34,320 nucleotides of DNA from Actinomycetota bacterium (GCA_030684515.1 JAUXVJ010000012.1:1-34320), one strand, 5' to 3'; shown: positions 1 to 10,980, numbered from the stretch's first letter. Translations and numbers: made by a program. The notes: generated by a model from the sequence alone, not told the origin.

Positions 1-255
1 AGGGCGGACCTGGTCGAAACTTCCCGGATCCGAACCCCACGACTCTCGCGGGCGCCCCTGCACCGCGTTCAACCCGAAGGTGGCAATCTCCTTGCCTTCG
101 ATCAGCCAGGCGTCAGTGCCGTCGTCACGACGGATCACCCGGGGCACTCGAGACTTGAACTTCCCCGGGACGTGATCACGGAAGTAATCGCTCAACGATG
201 GCGGCTCCACGGTGTGATCGTCGGTGCTGATTAGCACCATGTCCTCAATCTTCAT
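1..255 (-). CDS. amidohydrolase family protein, N-terminal fragment
   Basis: Open reading frame of 85 codons running off the left edge, starting at ATG 255. A GGGAGG ribosome binding site lies just upstream on the minus strand. The N-terminus reads MKIEDMVLISTDDHTVEPPS, which matches the opening of amidohydrolase-2 type TIM-barrel metal hydrolases, where an S-x-D-x-H motif near the start provides metal ligands. Only about the first fifth of such a protein (usually 380-420 aa) would be present, so substrate cannot be told. The assignment rests on the DDHTVEPP motif and the RBS. Confidence 0.75.
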   Translation of the reverse strand, partial: MKIEDMVLISTDDHTVEPPSLSDYFRDHVPGKFKSRVPRVIRRDDGTDAWLIEGKEIATFGLNAVQGRPRESWGSDPGSFDQVRP

Positions 256-812
256 CGGTCCCTCCCAGATGTGATTCCTGCACTAGACAGCCTGCCATTT
301 CATGAAACATTCGTCAGTAAAGCTGGCAGTGGGTTGCGCGTCAAGAGGAACCAGTTCAAGACCTGGCCGGAATTTGGTGAGCTTCCCGCTTGCGTACTCA
401 CCGGTTCGGCGCCAGATCGGAGCCAGGCGGCACGGCGACTTTGCGGCCTCGAATCTCGCCCATGTTTGGCCATGCGGTCAGTCGAATTGCTGCTATGCGA
501 TTTCACTGCTTTATCTCGACAGCGCACGCGCGCGGGCGTTAGTTGCCGGTGCTGCGTACGCCCAACGCGGACTTGTCATCAGGGAGGAGAACGAGCACGG
601 CATTTGCGCCTTGGGTGTGCAGGTGGTGCAAAGCGCGCCCTGGGCTGCATCGGGAGCGGGAGTGGTGGATTGGGTGGATTGCCTGGTGCGCTGGGGGTGC
701 TGACACTGGGGTGCAAGGGGTGCATAGCGCCCTTGGAGTGCGCCTACTTATCGCACACTCTCCGCCTACTTTGCTTAGGCGAGCGGTACAGAAAATACTG
801 TCAAAATAGGAC
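256..812. other. intergenic region without a convincing gene
   Basis: Open frames exist on both strands here, but their composition is that of GC-rich noncoding DNA (Arg, Cys, Ser and Ala rich, no recognisable motif) and none has a ribosome binding site I trust. It includes the upstream region of the amidohydrolase gene and GGTGC/GGGTGC-rich stretches around 610-740. I see no RNA gene. Confidence 0.4.
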
Positions 813-835
813 AGCCCCCCCTCAATGAGGGGGCT
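813..835 (-). terminator. hairpin beside repeat copy 1
   Basis: AGCCCCC...CTC then a three-base loop then GAGGGGGCT forms a GC-rich hairpin with a two-base bulge, 14 bp left of repeat copy 1. It differs in sequence from the hairpins of copies 2, 4, 5 and 6 but occupies the same position. It could terminate a minus-strand transcript of the repeat. Confidence 0.55.
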
Positions 836-849
836 GAACCTTTGGAAAG

Positions 850-981
850 TAGCGGGGAGACACTGAGGATGCACGATCACTGGGTTGCATGACCTGCGAG
901 TTGCCCTCACGAAACATCATTTCTGCACCCCAATCTGCACTCCCCTGAGGGTGCAAGCCTGCACCCACCCCGCACACTTTC
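850..981 (-). repeat. dispersed repeat copy 1 (core only), putative structured RNA
   Basis: First of six similar copies. Plus-strand landmarks in order are TAGCGGGGAGA, GAGGATGCACGATC, TGGGTTGCATG, a run of C and TCTGCAC blocks, GGGTGCAAGCCTGCACCC and CCCCGCACACTTTC. The ends GCGGGG and CCCCGC are complementary and the internal GGGTGCA/TGCACCC forms a perfect 7-bp stem. This copy lacks the left arm carrying the GAACGTTC palindrome; the hairpin at 813-835 takes its place. Strand is given as minus because substitutions among copies keep base pairing only on that strand. Confidence 0.8.
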
Positions 982-1122
982 AAAGTATCTAAGCGAACAC
1001 GGCACGGATCAACAACTCAGCAGTTCAATGTCACTCGGGCAGATCCCCGCCTAGTTGATCTTGCTTCAACATTTGGAGCGCCATGAGTTCAAGCGCATCT
1101 CGCAGCGACAGCTTTCCCCGCT

Positions 1123-2712
1123 CTACTGATGCGGGTTGGTGACGCCGCTGGGCATGGAGTCCGCTACGCGACAAGATGACCCTGAACAGGTTGCCAGTGC
1201 AGTGAGTTGCTGGCGCAGTTGTTCCACGATCTGCGGATCCGTGGCGCTAATGACGTTGTGCATCTCGTATGGATCTGCGATGAGGTTGAACAGTTCTTCT
1301 TCGCCGTCGCCGTATTTCACGTATAACCATTGTTCGCTACGGCTCGCGTGGAATGCGGGTGCCTGGTAGGGCTCGTAGTCCGGGTCGCCTGGCTGGGTTT
1401 GACGCAGCCGCTCGTTGAGTGCCGCGGTTCTCCATGGCGTAAGGGTCTCGCCTGACAGCAGCGGTGTGAGGTCGCGTCCATCGGCCCAGACAGGAACCGT
1501 TGCTCCCAGCAGTGTGCTGATCGTTGGTCCCAAATCGACCATTGAAGTGGTTTTGTTGATGACCGCACCGGGGGCAATGCCGGGTCCGATGAGCACAGCC
1601 GGAACAACGGAGTCTTCGCGATAGGCGGTGTTCTTGCCGGTGCCGAGTCGGTGCGTGCCCGCGTGGTAGCCGTTGTCGGATGTCACCACAATCAGCGTGT
1701 CATCGAGGTGTCCTGTTGCGCTCAATGCGCTCACGAGTGCGTCATAGGTGTCAGCGATGGATTCGGTGGACTGCAGGCCTTTGCGCCAGCGTTCGTCGAA
1801 CATGGCGATGCGTTGAGGCGTGTTGTCTGGTTGCGCACCGAGCCAGCTGACTTCGTTGGTGCCATGGGCATTGAAGGATGGAGTCCGCGGCACGCCCTCG
1901 CTCACATGGCCATTCAGGTGACGATCAGCGACGGGAGCAGGTGTGTGCGGTTGGTAGGAGGAGAACTCCAGAAAGAAGGGTGTCGTCACAGTCGCCAGAT
2001 GGCTGACTGCTGCTTGCGTCAATACGTCGTTGAGGAAATCTGCGGGAGCATGCCCATAGTCCTGTAACACGCCATTGCGGTTCAGGGTGTAGTCGTATCC
2101 CTTGTATGACTGGTTCTTGGATGTTGAGGTGACGAAATAGTCCCAGCCTGGCGGGATGTAGTTCTTTCGCACCGAGGGCCCAGGGAATCCATTGAGGTAC
2201 TTGCCAAACAGCGACGTGTCGACCCCTGTGTCCTGCAGCCACGTGGGCAGGCAATCCTGCTCAAAGCCGCTGTTGTAGAACGTCTCCCAACCTCCCCCGG
2301 TCTGCGGAACATTGGAAACTACCTTGTGGTTGTGCACGTACTGCCCACGCAGCAAGGACACTCGGGAAGGACAGCACAAGGAGTTCGTCACGACGAAATT
2401 CGTCAACGTCGTGCCCTGGTCCTTCAACGCTGCCAAACGCGGTACCCCGTTGAACGTGTCCCAGTCCAAGTCATCGGCAAGCAGCAGGACCACGTTCTTG
2501 ATGTCAGTCAGTTCGCCAGTTGCGTCTTGCTGGCCGGTGGCCTTGGCCTTGAACGCCGCCATCAGCGTCTCGGCCGAGCTATCCGCGTCAGACTTCGCGT
2601 TTCCTGGCGATAGCCAGACCAATCCACCCAAGATGGTGACGCCAACAATCACGGCGGCTGTAGCGCTTGCCGCCACAATCGTGGTCCATCGACTTCTTGC
2701 AGGCACAGACAT
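1123..2712 (-). CDS. exported sulfatase, N-acetylglucosamine-6-sulfatase-like
   Basis: 529 aa, family S1 sulfatase hydrolysing sulfate esters. Residues about 10-35 form one hydrophobic segment, a signal anchor or uncleaved signal peptide, so the enzyme acts outside the membrane. VVLLLADD (74-81) supplies metal-binding aspartates. C-C-P-S-R at 113-117 is the sulfatase CxPSR signature, Cys113 being converted to formylglycine. The order LADD, SLCCPSR, GQYVHNH resembles human GNS and bacterial relatives more than choline or alkyl sulfatases. A further metal/active-site segment VTSDNGYHAG lies in the middle. The start at ATG 2712 has AGGGA seven bases upstream. It is divergent from a SulP transporter, suggesting liberated sulfate is imported. 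The natural substrate is not determinable. Confidence 0.9.
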   Translation of the reverse strand: MSVPARSRWTTIVAASATAAVIVGVTILGGLVWLSPGNAKSDADSSAETLMAAFKAKATGQQDATGELTDIKNVVLLLADDLDWDTFNGVPRLAALKDQGTTLTNFVVTNSLCCPSRVSLLRGQYVHNHKVVSNVPQTGGGWETFYNSGFEQDCLPTWLQDTGVDTSLFGKYLNGFPGPSVRKNYIPPGWDYFVTSTSKNQSYKGYDYTLNRNGVLQDYGHAPADFLNDVLTQAAVSHLATVTTPFFLEFSSYQPHTPAPVADRHLNGHVSEGVPRTPSFNAHGTNEVSWLGAQPDNTPQRIAMFDERWRKGLQSTESIADTYDALVSALSATGHLDDTLIVVTSDNGYHAGTHRLGTGKNTAYREDSVVPAVLIGPGIAPGAVINKTTSMVDLGPTISTLLGATVPVWADGRDLTPLLSGETLTPWRTAALNERLRQTQPGDPDYEPYQAPAFHASRSEQWLYVKYGDGEEELFNLIADPYEMHNVISATDPQIVEQLRQQLTALATCSGSSCRVADSMPSGVTNPHQ

Positions 2713-2891
2713 GCGCGCGTTCCCTAACGTTGGCAGGCGGACTTCAGTGATGAAAGAACCGAACAGCGAGCACGCGCATCAGGCACATGCTCGATTCAGC
2801 CGGTATACGGCCGTCTTCCCATCACTTGGTGGTGCTCACGGATTTGGCCATACCTTAACGCAACGTTAGAGTCCGATATGTACTGCGGTAG

Positions 2892-4424
2892 GTGCCCGCC
2901 GCGCCGCCGCCCGATACCGCAAGACCGGAGCCATTCCACGTGTCACTCGCACTACATCGCCCGTCACTCACCCGACCGACCTGGCTCAGCCCACGAGTAT
3001 TTCGCACCGAATTCCTCGCCGGCTTAGTCGTCGCGATCGCACTGATCCCCGAGGCGATCTCATTCTCCATCCTTGCCGGCGTCGACCCTCAAGTAGGCCT
3101 GTTCGCGTCCTTCACCATGGCCGTGACCATCGCGTTCACCGGTGGGCGCCCCGCGATGATCTCGGCAGCAACCGGAGCCATCGCACTGGTCGTGGCTCCA
3201 TTGGTACGCGACTACGGCCTTGGCTACTTGGTTGCCGCCGTCATCCTGGGCGGCATCTTCCAGGTGGCTCTCGCCCTTGCAGGCGTGGCGAGGCTGATGC
3301 GCTTCGTTCCTCGCAGCGTGATGGTCGGCTTTGTCAACGCACTAGCGATCCTCATCTTCAGCGCGCAACTGCCCTACCTCATCGACGTGCCAGTCCTGGT
3401 GTATCCGATGGTTGCCATCGGCATCGTCATCATGCTGCTCCTGCCCCGCGTCACGACCATCATCCCCGCCCCACTAGTCGCAGTGGTCCTCCTCACCATC
3501 GCCACAGTCACCATGGGACTCACCGTGCCCAACGTCGGCGGCGAGGGCGAACTGCCCACCAGCCTTCCCACCCTTGGACTGCCTGACGTGCCCTTCACCT
3601 TCGAGACTCTGAGCATCATCGCCCCATTCGCCCTGGCAGTCGCACTCGTCGGCCTCATGGAATCCCTCATGACAGCCAAGCTCGTCGACGACATCACCGA
3701 CACACACTCCAACAAGACACGCGAATCCTGCGGCCAAGGCATCGCCAACATCGTCACCGGATTCTTCGGCGGCATGGGCGGCTGCGCCATGATCGGCCAA
3801 ACCATGATCAACGTGAAAACCAGCGGCGCCCGCACCCGGCTGTCCACATTCCTCGCGGGCGTTCTGCTGCTGATTCTGGTAGTCGCGCTCGGCCCCATCG
3901 TCGAAGTGATCCCGATGGCCGCACTGGTGGCCGTGATGATCATCGTCGCCTACTCCACCTTCGACTGGCACAGCCTGAAATCACTGCCCCACATGCCTAA
4001 GAGCGAAACCACCGTCATGCTCGCCACCGTCATCGCCACCGTCTTCACACACAACCTGGCCATTGGTGTGGTCGTTGGTGTGCTGACCGCGACCGTGCTC
4101 TTCGCCCGCCGCGTCGCCCACCTCGTCACCGTTGAAAGTCAACTCAACGACGACGGCGCCTCGATCACCTACCACGTACACGGCGAACTGTTCTTCGCCT
4201 CCAGCAATGATCTCGTCTACCAATTCGACTTCACCCACGACCCAGACCAAGTCGTCATCGACATGACCGGTGCGCACATCTGGGACGCCTCCACCGTTGC
4301 AGCTCTGGATGCGATCATCTACAAATACGAGAAACGCGACAAGAACGTGGAGGTTATCGGCGTGAACGAATACAGCACCGCCATGCGCACCCGCCTCAAA
4401 GGCCGCCTCGGCTCAGGACACTGA
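2892..4424 (+). CDS. SulP family anion (sulfate) transporter with STAS domain
   Basis: 510 aa inner-membrane transporter. The N-terminal two thirds hold about ten or more hydrophobic segments beginning near residue 35 (FLAGLVVAIALIPEAISFSI, the SulP first-helix signature), followed by MISAATGAIALVV and FVPRSVMVGFVNALAILIF, both typical of SulP. The C-terminal about 110 residues form a STAS domain (VVIDMTGAHIWDASTVAALD). GTG 2892 is the furthest start; its RBS is weak, and GTG near 2940 is an alternative. The stop overlaps the next gene by one base (TGATG), so the two are co-translated. SulP proteins carry sulfate, bicarbonate or other anions; sulfate is inferred from the divergent sulfatase. 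Confidence 0.9.
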   Translation: MPAAPPPDTARPEPFHVSLALHRPSLTRPTWLSPRVFRTEFLAGLVVAIALIPEAISFSILAGVDPQVGLFASFTMAVTIAFTGGRPAMISAATGAIALVVAPLVRDYGLGYLVAAVILGGIFQVALALAGVARLMRFVPRSVMVGFVNALAILIFSAQLPYLIDVPVLVYPMVAIGIVIMLLLPRVTTIIPAPLVAVVLLTIATVTMGLTVPNVGGEGELPTSLPTLGLPDVPFTFETLSIIAPFALAVALVGLMESLMTAKLVDDITDTHSNKTRESCGQGIANIVTGFFGGMGGCAMIGQTMINVKTSGARTRLSTFLAGVLLLILVVALGPIVEVIPMAALVAVMIIVAYSTFDWHSLKSLPHMPKSETTVMLATVIATVFTHNLAIGVVVGVLTATVLFARRVAHLVTVESQLNDDGASITYHVHGELFFASSNDLVYQFDFTHDPDQVVIDMTGAHIWDASTVAALDAIIYKYEKRDKNVEVIGVNEYSTAMRTRLKGRLGSGH

Positions 4425-4885
4425 TGACTGCAAAGACACCACACGAACCCGACCTCGTACAGATCGGCGTGCTCGCCGAGCGCGTAGGGCTGAGCATGCG
4501 CACCGTTCGCTACTACGAAGAGGTCGGACTCGTAGTCCCTTCTACTCGCAGCCCAGGTGGATTCCGGCTCTTCGGGCCAGCGGAGGAGGAACGTCTGCGT
4601 GTCCTGAAGACTCTCAAGCCATTGGGCTTCAGCCTGGAAGAAATGCGCAACCTCGTGCAGATACTCGATGCAGTCACCAAGGCGGATGCGGCCACCCGCG
4701 CGAAACTCTTGAAAGAACTCACATCACTCCATGCCGACCTTGACCAACGACGCACACGACTACAACAACAACTCAAGTCGGCCGACGAACTCAGCCATGC
4801 ACTCCAGCGAGCAGAAGAGTCATTGGATGAATTCCGACAGGCCTCGCAGTCTTCCAAATCGGTCGAATCCGTGCCACGCGGCTGA
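4424..4885 (+). CDS. MerR family transcriptional regulator
   Basis: 153 aa. The N-terminal winged helix-turn-helix is clear: IGVLAERVGLSMRTVRYYEE then GLVVPSTRSPGGFRLF, the canonical MerR DNA-binding helix and wing. A long helical region (about 85-145, rich in Leu, Gln and Arg) would form the dimerising coiled coil. No C-terminal cysteine pair of metal-sensing MerR proteins is visible, so the effector is unknown. It overlaps the SulP gene by one base (TGATG) and has AGGA six bases before its ATG, so it is probably the regulator of that transporter. Confidence 0.9.
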   Translation: MTAKTPHEPDLVQIGVLAERVGLSMRTVRYYEEVGLVVPSTRSPGGFRLFGPAEEERLRVLKTLKPLGFSLEEMRNLVQILDAVTKADAATRAKLLKELTSLHADLDQRRTRLQQQLKSADELSHALQRAEESLDEFRQASQSSKSVESVPRG

Positions 4886-5027
4886 GATAAGTTCCATCGC
4901 TCGTGCGATCTTGGGGACGCGGCCGGCTGTGACGACGTTTTCGCGGGTAACACCTTCGCGGTTCTAGCAATTGGGATTTCTGTCGACCAGATTGAAACGC
5001 GTGGCGTCGCCCGGGAGTCTGATCATG
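4886..5027. other. short intergenic region, possible coding relic
   Basis: No intact gene. Read on the minus strand, about 4905-4960 gives a protein-like stretch (VTRENVVTAGRVPKIARAME) interrupted by a stop further upstream. It may be the tail of a decayed gene. It joins the left end of repeat copy 2. Confidence 0.25.
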
Positions 5028-5325
5028 CCAACTTGCGAGGTACCAAGGCCCCTGCACCGTTGACAGGGCATGACCTATTCCGACTGTGCGCCAAGTGAGC
5101 TCGCTCGCCCTCCCCCGAAACGACAAAGGGCCCCTGATATCTCAAGGACCCTCAGTCGTGCCGAACGCTCAACTAGTTGAACGTTCAATTTTGTAGCGGG
5201 GAGAAACAGAGGATGCACGATCATCGGGTTGCGCGCCCAGCAAGTTGCCCTCACAAACAGCCATTTCTGCACCCCCTTCTGCACTCCCCCGGGAGTGCAA
5301 GCCTGCACCCACCCCGCACACTTTC
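5028..5325 (-). repeat. dispersed repeat copy 2 (full length), putative structured RNA with terminator
   Basis: Full-length copy. The left part (5028-5119, CCAACTTGC through CCGTTGAC to GAGCTCGCTCG) is shared with copy 5 and in part with copy 6. A hairpin at 5120-5159 (ACGAC..AGGG..CCCTGA / TCAAGG..CCCT..GTCGT) is followed by a near-palindrome at 5163-5186 (GAACGCTCA / TGAACGTTC) and the core at 5194-5325. Read on the minus strand, the core comes first and the hairpin last, so the hairpin is positioned as a terminator. It lies between the MerR gene and the fur-katG module. Confidence 0.85.
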
Positions 5326-5722
5326 GGCAAAAATAGGTCAGTAAAGCCCGGATCTTCAACTGCATACGGCAATCGAACTCGGGGCAGGCCCTAGTGGGAT
5401 CGCCTGCCCATTCCGCGGCTGAGGATCACGTCGGTTCACAAGTGGGCGCACATTCTCACAGGGCAACAATCAGCCGACATCACCGAGGATGATCCCGAAG
5501 CGAGAACTCGACCACAGTGCCTCCACGCGTGCGCATCCGCAGTACGGATCGCTGAAGAATCCGCTGCACGGTCAGGACCGAGTTGTCGCGTAAATCTCCT
5601 ACTCTGGAAGTTCGATGCTCGCGTTGGAGAAGTAGCCGTGTTCACCGTGACGATCCCAGCAGCGACTGGGCAGGCCACCGGCACTCAAGGTGCGTTCGCA
5701 GTGGATCATGTACGAAATCTTT
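5326..5722. other. intergenic region upstream of the fur operator
   Basis: Short open frames on the minus strand lack recognisable motifs. I see no convincing gene; it could hold decayed coding sequence. Confidence 0.3.
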
Positions 5723-5766
5723 CAATATTTGGACTTAATCTATATTTACAGTTAATCCAAATATTG
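5723..5766. promoter_or_regulatory. large inverted repeat, probable Fur-family operator
   Basis: CAATATTTGGA (5723-5733) and TCCAAATATTG (5756-5766) are perfect 11-bp inverted repeats. The symmetry continues inward as TTAA (5735-5738) and TTAA (5752-5755). The region is strongly AT-rich against the local background and ends 14 bp before the fur start. Fur, PerR and CatR type proteins bind AT-rich palindromes and many autoregulate, so this is the likely autoregulatory site of the fur-katG operon. Confidence 0.75.
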
Positions 5767-5780
5767 ATACAGTCGGCACG

Positions 5781-8407
<2,627 letters not shown>

Positions 8408-8422
8408 CCGAACACAGCACGC

Positions 8423-8471
8423 GTCGATGGTGGCGTCGCCCCCACAATGATCAAGCGATGCCACCATCGAC
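8423..8471. promoter_or_regulatory. 12-bp inverted repeat between katG and dps
   Basis: GTCGATGGTGGC (8423-8434) and GCCACCATCGAC (8460-8471) are perfect inverted repeats 25 bp apart. There is no T-tract, so it is not a classical intrinsic terminator. It could be a transcript hairpin lowering or stabilising katG or dps mRNA, or an operator. Confidence 0.5.
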
Positions 8472-8493
8472 CACACCGGAAGGACGACAAGCC

Positions 8494-8970
8494 ATGACTG
8501 ATCTCACCATCGACATCGGAATCAACGAAGCCGACCGTCAGGCCATCACCGACGGCCTCTCACGACTCCTCGCCGACAGCTACACCCTCTACCTCAAAAC
8601 CCACAACTACCACTGGAACGTCACCGGGCCGATGTTCCAAACCCTTCACCTGATGTTTGAGACGCAGTACAACGAACTCGCGCTAGCAGTCGACCTCATC
8701 GCAGAACGTATCCGTTCCCTCGGTGCACCCGCACCGGGCAGCTACCGAGAGTTCGCCGCACTCTCATCTGTCGCCGAAGACGACGACAAACCCGATGCCA
8801 CAGAGATGATCCGCCGCCTCGTTAAGGGACAAGAGACCGTCGCACGCACCGCCCGGTCTGTGTTTCCAGCCGTCCAACATGCTCACGACGAACCCACCGC
8901 CGACCTGCTCACACAACGCATGCAGGTCCACGAGAAGAACGCCTGGATGCTCCGCAGCCTCCTCGCCTGA
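8494..8970 (+). CDS. dps: Dps family DNA-binding ferritin
   Basis: 158 aa. Dps proteins form a dodecamer that oxidises and stores iron using hydrogen peroxide and shields DNA. The signature [21 protein letters not shown] is present. By fixed offset of 11 from E. coli Dps, His40, His52, Glu56, Asp67 and Glu71 correspond to the inter-subunit ferroxidase ligands, with Glu replacing one Asp. The N-terminus is short and not very basic, so DNA binding is uncertain. The start ATG 8494 follows GGAAGGA; a longer in-frame extension runs through the katG end and is rejected. Position after katG fits peroxide detoxification with iron sequestration. Confidence 0.93.
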   Translation: MTDLTIDIGINEADRQAITDGLSRLLADSYTLYLKTHNYHWNVTGPMFQTLHLMFETQYNELALAVDLIAERIRSLGAPAPGSYREFAALSSVAEDDDKPDATEMIRRLVKGQETVARTARSVFPAVQHAHDEPTADLLTQRMQVHEKNAWMLRSLLA

Positions 8971-9378
8971 CCACCCGAGATTCCAGTTCGACCTTGCACT
9001 ACTCGACCGAAAGTGTCGTACTCAGGCTTGGCGACACCGCGGAGAGCTACACCGGCTCACGAATTCCTTGGCGTCGCAGGGTGCCAGACCCGGTTTCCCG
9101 GACGGTTTGGTTGCTTGATCATGGCGCGGCAATCGCGGTGGCGTTCAGTTTCCCTACTCGTGCGGGGACAGGTTGCCCACGCTGGTGCGCCGCCGCCGTT
9201 AGCAGCACTTGGGAGCCAGCGAGTTACGGTAGATGGGCCAGGATGGCGCAAGCTGAACCGCTCTGGATTTGGTGCCTGCCGGTCTACTACTCATGAACGC
9301 CTTGCCGCACTTGCACCGCTGACGCACACCAGCAGCCAGCGGCCGATGCTTCAGGTTGCCTACAGCACGAGGAGCCCA
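8971..9378. other. intergenic region with a possible zinc-ribbon relic
   Basis: No intact gene. On the minus strand about 9190-9360 reads as a protein-like tail with CKCGKAF, then SRPAGTKSRAVQLAP and a CC end. It has no start of its own apart from frames running into the methyltransferase gene on the other strand, and may be a gene fragment. Confidence 0.3.
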
Positions 9379-10050
9379 GTGAGCGATACCGGAACACCGA
9401 CACCCGACCAGCACGCACATGACACCGAGCACCATCACGGGCACGGCGGAGAGCACCCGTCCACGGCAACCGACGTCTCTGCCATGTGGGACGAGCGCTA
9501 CGCAACGCAAGCCTGGCCAACCAGCCCCGACCCCCTTCTGGTCCGGCTTGTCAATGGCCTTGAACCCGGTACCGCATTGGACCTCGGATGTGGCACCGGT
9601 CGTAACGCCGTATGGCTCGCCCAGCGCGGCTGGGACGTCACCGGGGTCGATAGCTCCACGGTGGGGCTGGCTCAGGCCAACGAACGCGCGAAGCAGACCG
9701 GCTGTGCCCTGACGACTGTCCAAGCGGACCTCACCACCTACACAACGGCCAACGCCTACCAGCTCGTCGTGCTGGCCAACATGCACCTGCCACCGGCTGA
9801 CCGTGCGCACCTCTTCTCGACAGCCGCGCACGCAGTCTCCCCCGGCGGTCACCTGTATGTCGTCGGTCATCACGTCGAGTCCCTAGGGCTCGCCGGGCCC
9901 CCCGACCCGGAGCGTCTGTTCACCGAGGCACTTCTGGCGTCTTCGTTCCCGGACCTCACCACCGAGCAGTTGGGTCGCACTCAGCATGGGGATACCTCGG
10001 AGCACACCACTGCCGGCGACGTGTACTTATGGGCGGTAAGAAGGGCGTGA
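9379..10050 (+). CDS. class I SAM-dependent methyltransferase with His-rich N-terminus
   Basis: 223 aa from GTG 9379, which has GAGGAG a few bases upstream; the in-frame extension to 9013 has no homology signal and is rejected. Residues 66-74 (ALDLGCGTG) are motif I binding S-adenosylmethionine, followed by an acidic strand end (VTGVDSS) and a Rossmann-like C-terminal half. The gap between MWDERY (36-41) and motif I resembles TehB/thiopurine-like small methyltransferases that act on toxic metalloids or thiols. The first 27 residues contain nine histidines (HAHDTEHHHGHGGEH), a probable metal-binding tail. Neighbouring ICMT-like and csoR remnants also point to metal stress, but the substrate is unknown. 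Confidence 0.85.
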   Translation: MSDTGTPTPDQHAHDTEHHHGHGGEHPSTATDVSAMWDERYATQAWPTSPDPLLVRLVNGLEPGTALDLGCGTGRNAVWLAQRGWDVTGVDSSTVGLAQANERAKQTGCALTTVQADLTTYTTANAYQLVVLANMHLPPADRAHLFSTAAHAVSPGGHLYVVGHHVESLGLAGPPDPERLFTEALLASSFPDLTTEQLGRTQHGDTSEHTTAGDVYLWAVRRA

Positions 10051-10079
10051 TCGACGGTCCCGGCAGACCGTGCTATCGC

Positions 10080-10430
10080 CTATCTGGTCAGTCCAGGGAT
10101 GAATCGTGGGGTGCAGTCGGCGTAGGCGGCATAGGCCGGGAATCGCTCGGTGAGGCGCCGTTCCTCCCAGCGTGCCTGGGCGTTGATCAGCGCGACCAGT
10201 GCAACGCACGCCATGGTGGTCCACGAACTGGCCGAGGCGAGCGTGAGAGCGATGGCGAGTAGCAGGAGCCCGCCGTAGATCGGGTGCCGGACGAATCTGT
10301 ACAGCCCACCCGTGCGGAGTTCGGCGTGAGAGTTGGGCAACGGCGCCGCGGTCAGCCCGAGAACCAGGAGCCATGCCGTGCGACGTTCACTAGCCGACGC
10401 GGAGTGGGTTGGCGGCTGCCGAGTCGTCAT
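10080..10430 (-). CDS. truncated isoprenylcysteine methyltransferase-like membrane protein
   Basis: About 116 aa from ATG 10430 (an upstream in-frame start at 10484 would overlap the csoR fragment). TGGLYRFVRHPIYGGLLLLA, a second hydrophobic segment, EERRL and FPAYAAY-x(6)-FIP are the conserved C-terminal half of ICMT/PEMT family methyltransferases: the RHPxYxG motif binds the SAM methyl donor. The usual N-terminal two or three membrane helices are missing; the sequence jumps from a short leader straight to LGLTAAPLPNSHAELRTGG. A deletion that also removed most of the adjacent csoR gene would explain both. The protein may be non-functional. Confidence 0.65.
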   Translation of the reverse strand: MTTRQPPTHSASASERRTAWLLVLGLTAAPLPNSHAELRTGGLYRFVRHPIYGGLLLLAIALTLASASSWTTMACVALVALINAQARWEERRLTERFPAYAAYADCTPRFIPGLTR

Positions 10431-10437
10431 CGAAGAC

Positions 10438-10584
10438 TCACGGAGGGACAAGAAGACTCCCTCCAGGACTTCCAGGTCCGGCACCCCAGCCTTCCTCGAG
10501 CATCTGGATGACGCCGACGACGTGACCCTGCGCGCGACTGAGCCGGTTCAGGATCACGGTGACGGTGTTCGCGTCCAGCTCCAT
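10438..10584 (-). pseudogene. csoR-like metal-sensing repressor, 3'-truncated
   Basis: ATG 10584, with GGAG a few bases upstream, opens MELDANTV then LNRLSRAQGHVVGVIQMLEE, the conserved first helices of CsoR/RcnR/FrmR (DUF156) repressors. After residue 31 the sequence changes to WGAGPGSPGG and stops at 48 aa, whereas the family is about 85-110 aa with essential Cys and His ligands further on. These are gone, so metal sensing should be lost. The break lies next to the 5' end of the truncated ICMT-like gene, suggesting one deletion joined both. Confidence 0.7.
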
Positions 10585-10897
10585 TGAGTCTCCAGATCTT
10601 TGCCTGAGTGAGTCGGTCACGTAGACGATGCGACCACAGCAGCCGCGGTCGCCAGCGCTGCGTTGAGCCTGCCAGCCACGTCGACGATGACGGGCGGCCG
10701 GGATACCCCTGACCCCAAAAGGGGCGCAGGTCTGCATCGCCTCCGCCGACTTTCGGCCAAGGGGATCGCCGTCGATCTGGTTGACGCACTTTGCGGTGAA
10801 GGCCGATTCAGACCCAACTTGCGAATACCGAGCACGTTCACACCGTTGAATAGAGATGAGCATTCGCCGTTGCCCAACGCCAGCATCGCTGCGTGGG
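10585..10897. other. intergenic region, possible decayed coding sequence
   Basis: Minus-strand frames are open through most of it but change character and have no motif I recognise. The csoR fragment's promoter probably lies near its right of start. GACCCCAAAAGGGGC at about 10709-10723 is a small palindrome. Confidence 0.3.
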
Positions 10898-10953
10898 CCT
10901 CCGTAACGACGAAGTGTCCCCGACCTCTTGGGGACTCTTCGTCGTTACGGAGG
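10898..10953 (-). terminator. long perfect hairpin beside repeat copy 3
   Basis: CCTCCGTAACGACGAAG (10898-10914) pairs perfectly over 17 bp with CTTCGTCGTTACGGAGG (10937-10953), and TCCCC/GGGGA extends the stem after a small mismatch, leaving an eight-base loop. It lies 27 bp left of repeat core 3, in the position held by a different hairpin in the other copies. Confidence 0.7.
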
Positions 10954-10980
10954 ATTCATTTAGTCAAATCTTCAGATAGA

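Noticed and set aside
271..910. Overlapping open frames on both strands left of repeat 1
   Set aside because: Cys/Arg/Ser-rich translations without motifs, partly running through the repeat; no reliable RBS.
3374..4277. Minus-strand open frames inside the SulP gene
   Set aside because: Low-complexity shadow translations (Asp/Gly/His or Thr/Met rich) with no motif and no RBS.
9013..9378. Upstream extension of the methyltransferase
   Set aside because: No homology-like sequence and a clear GAGGAG before GTG 9379.
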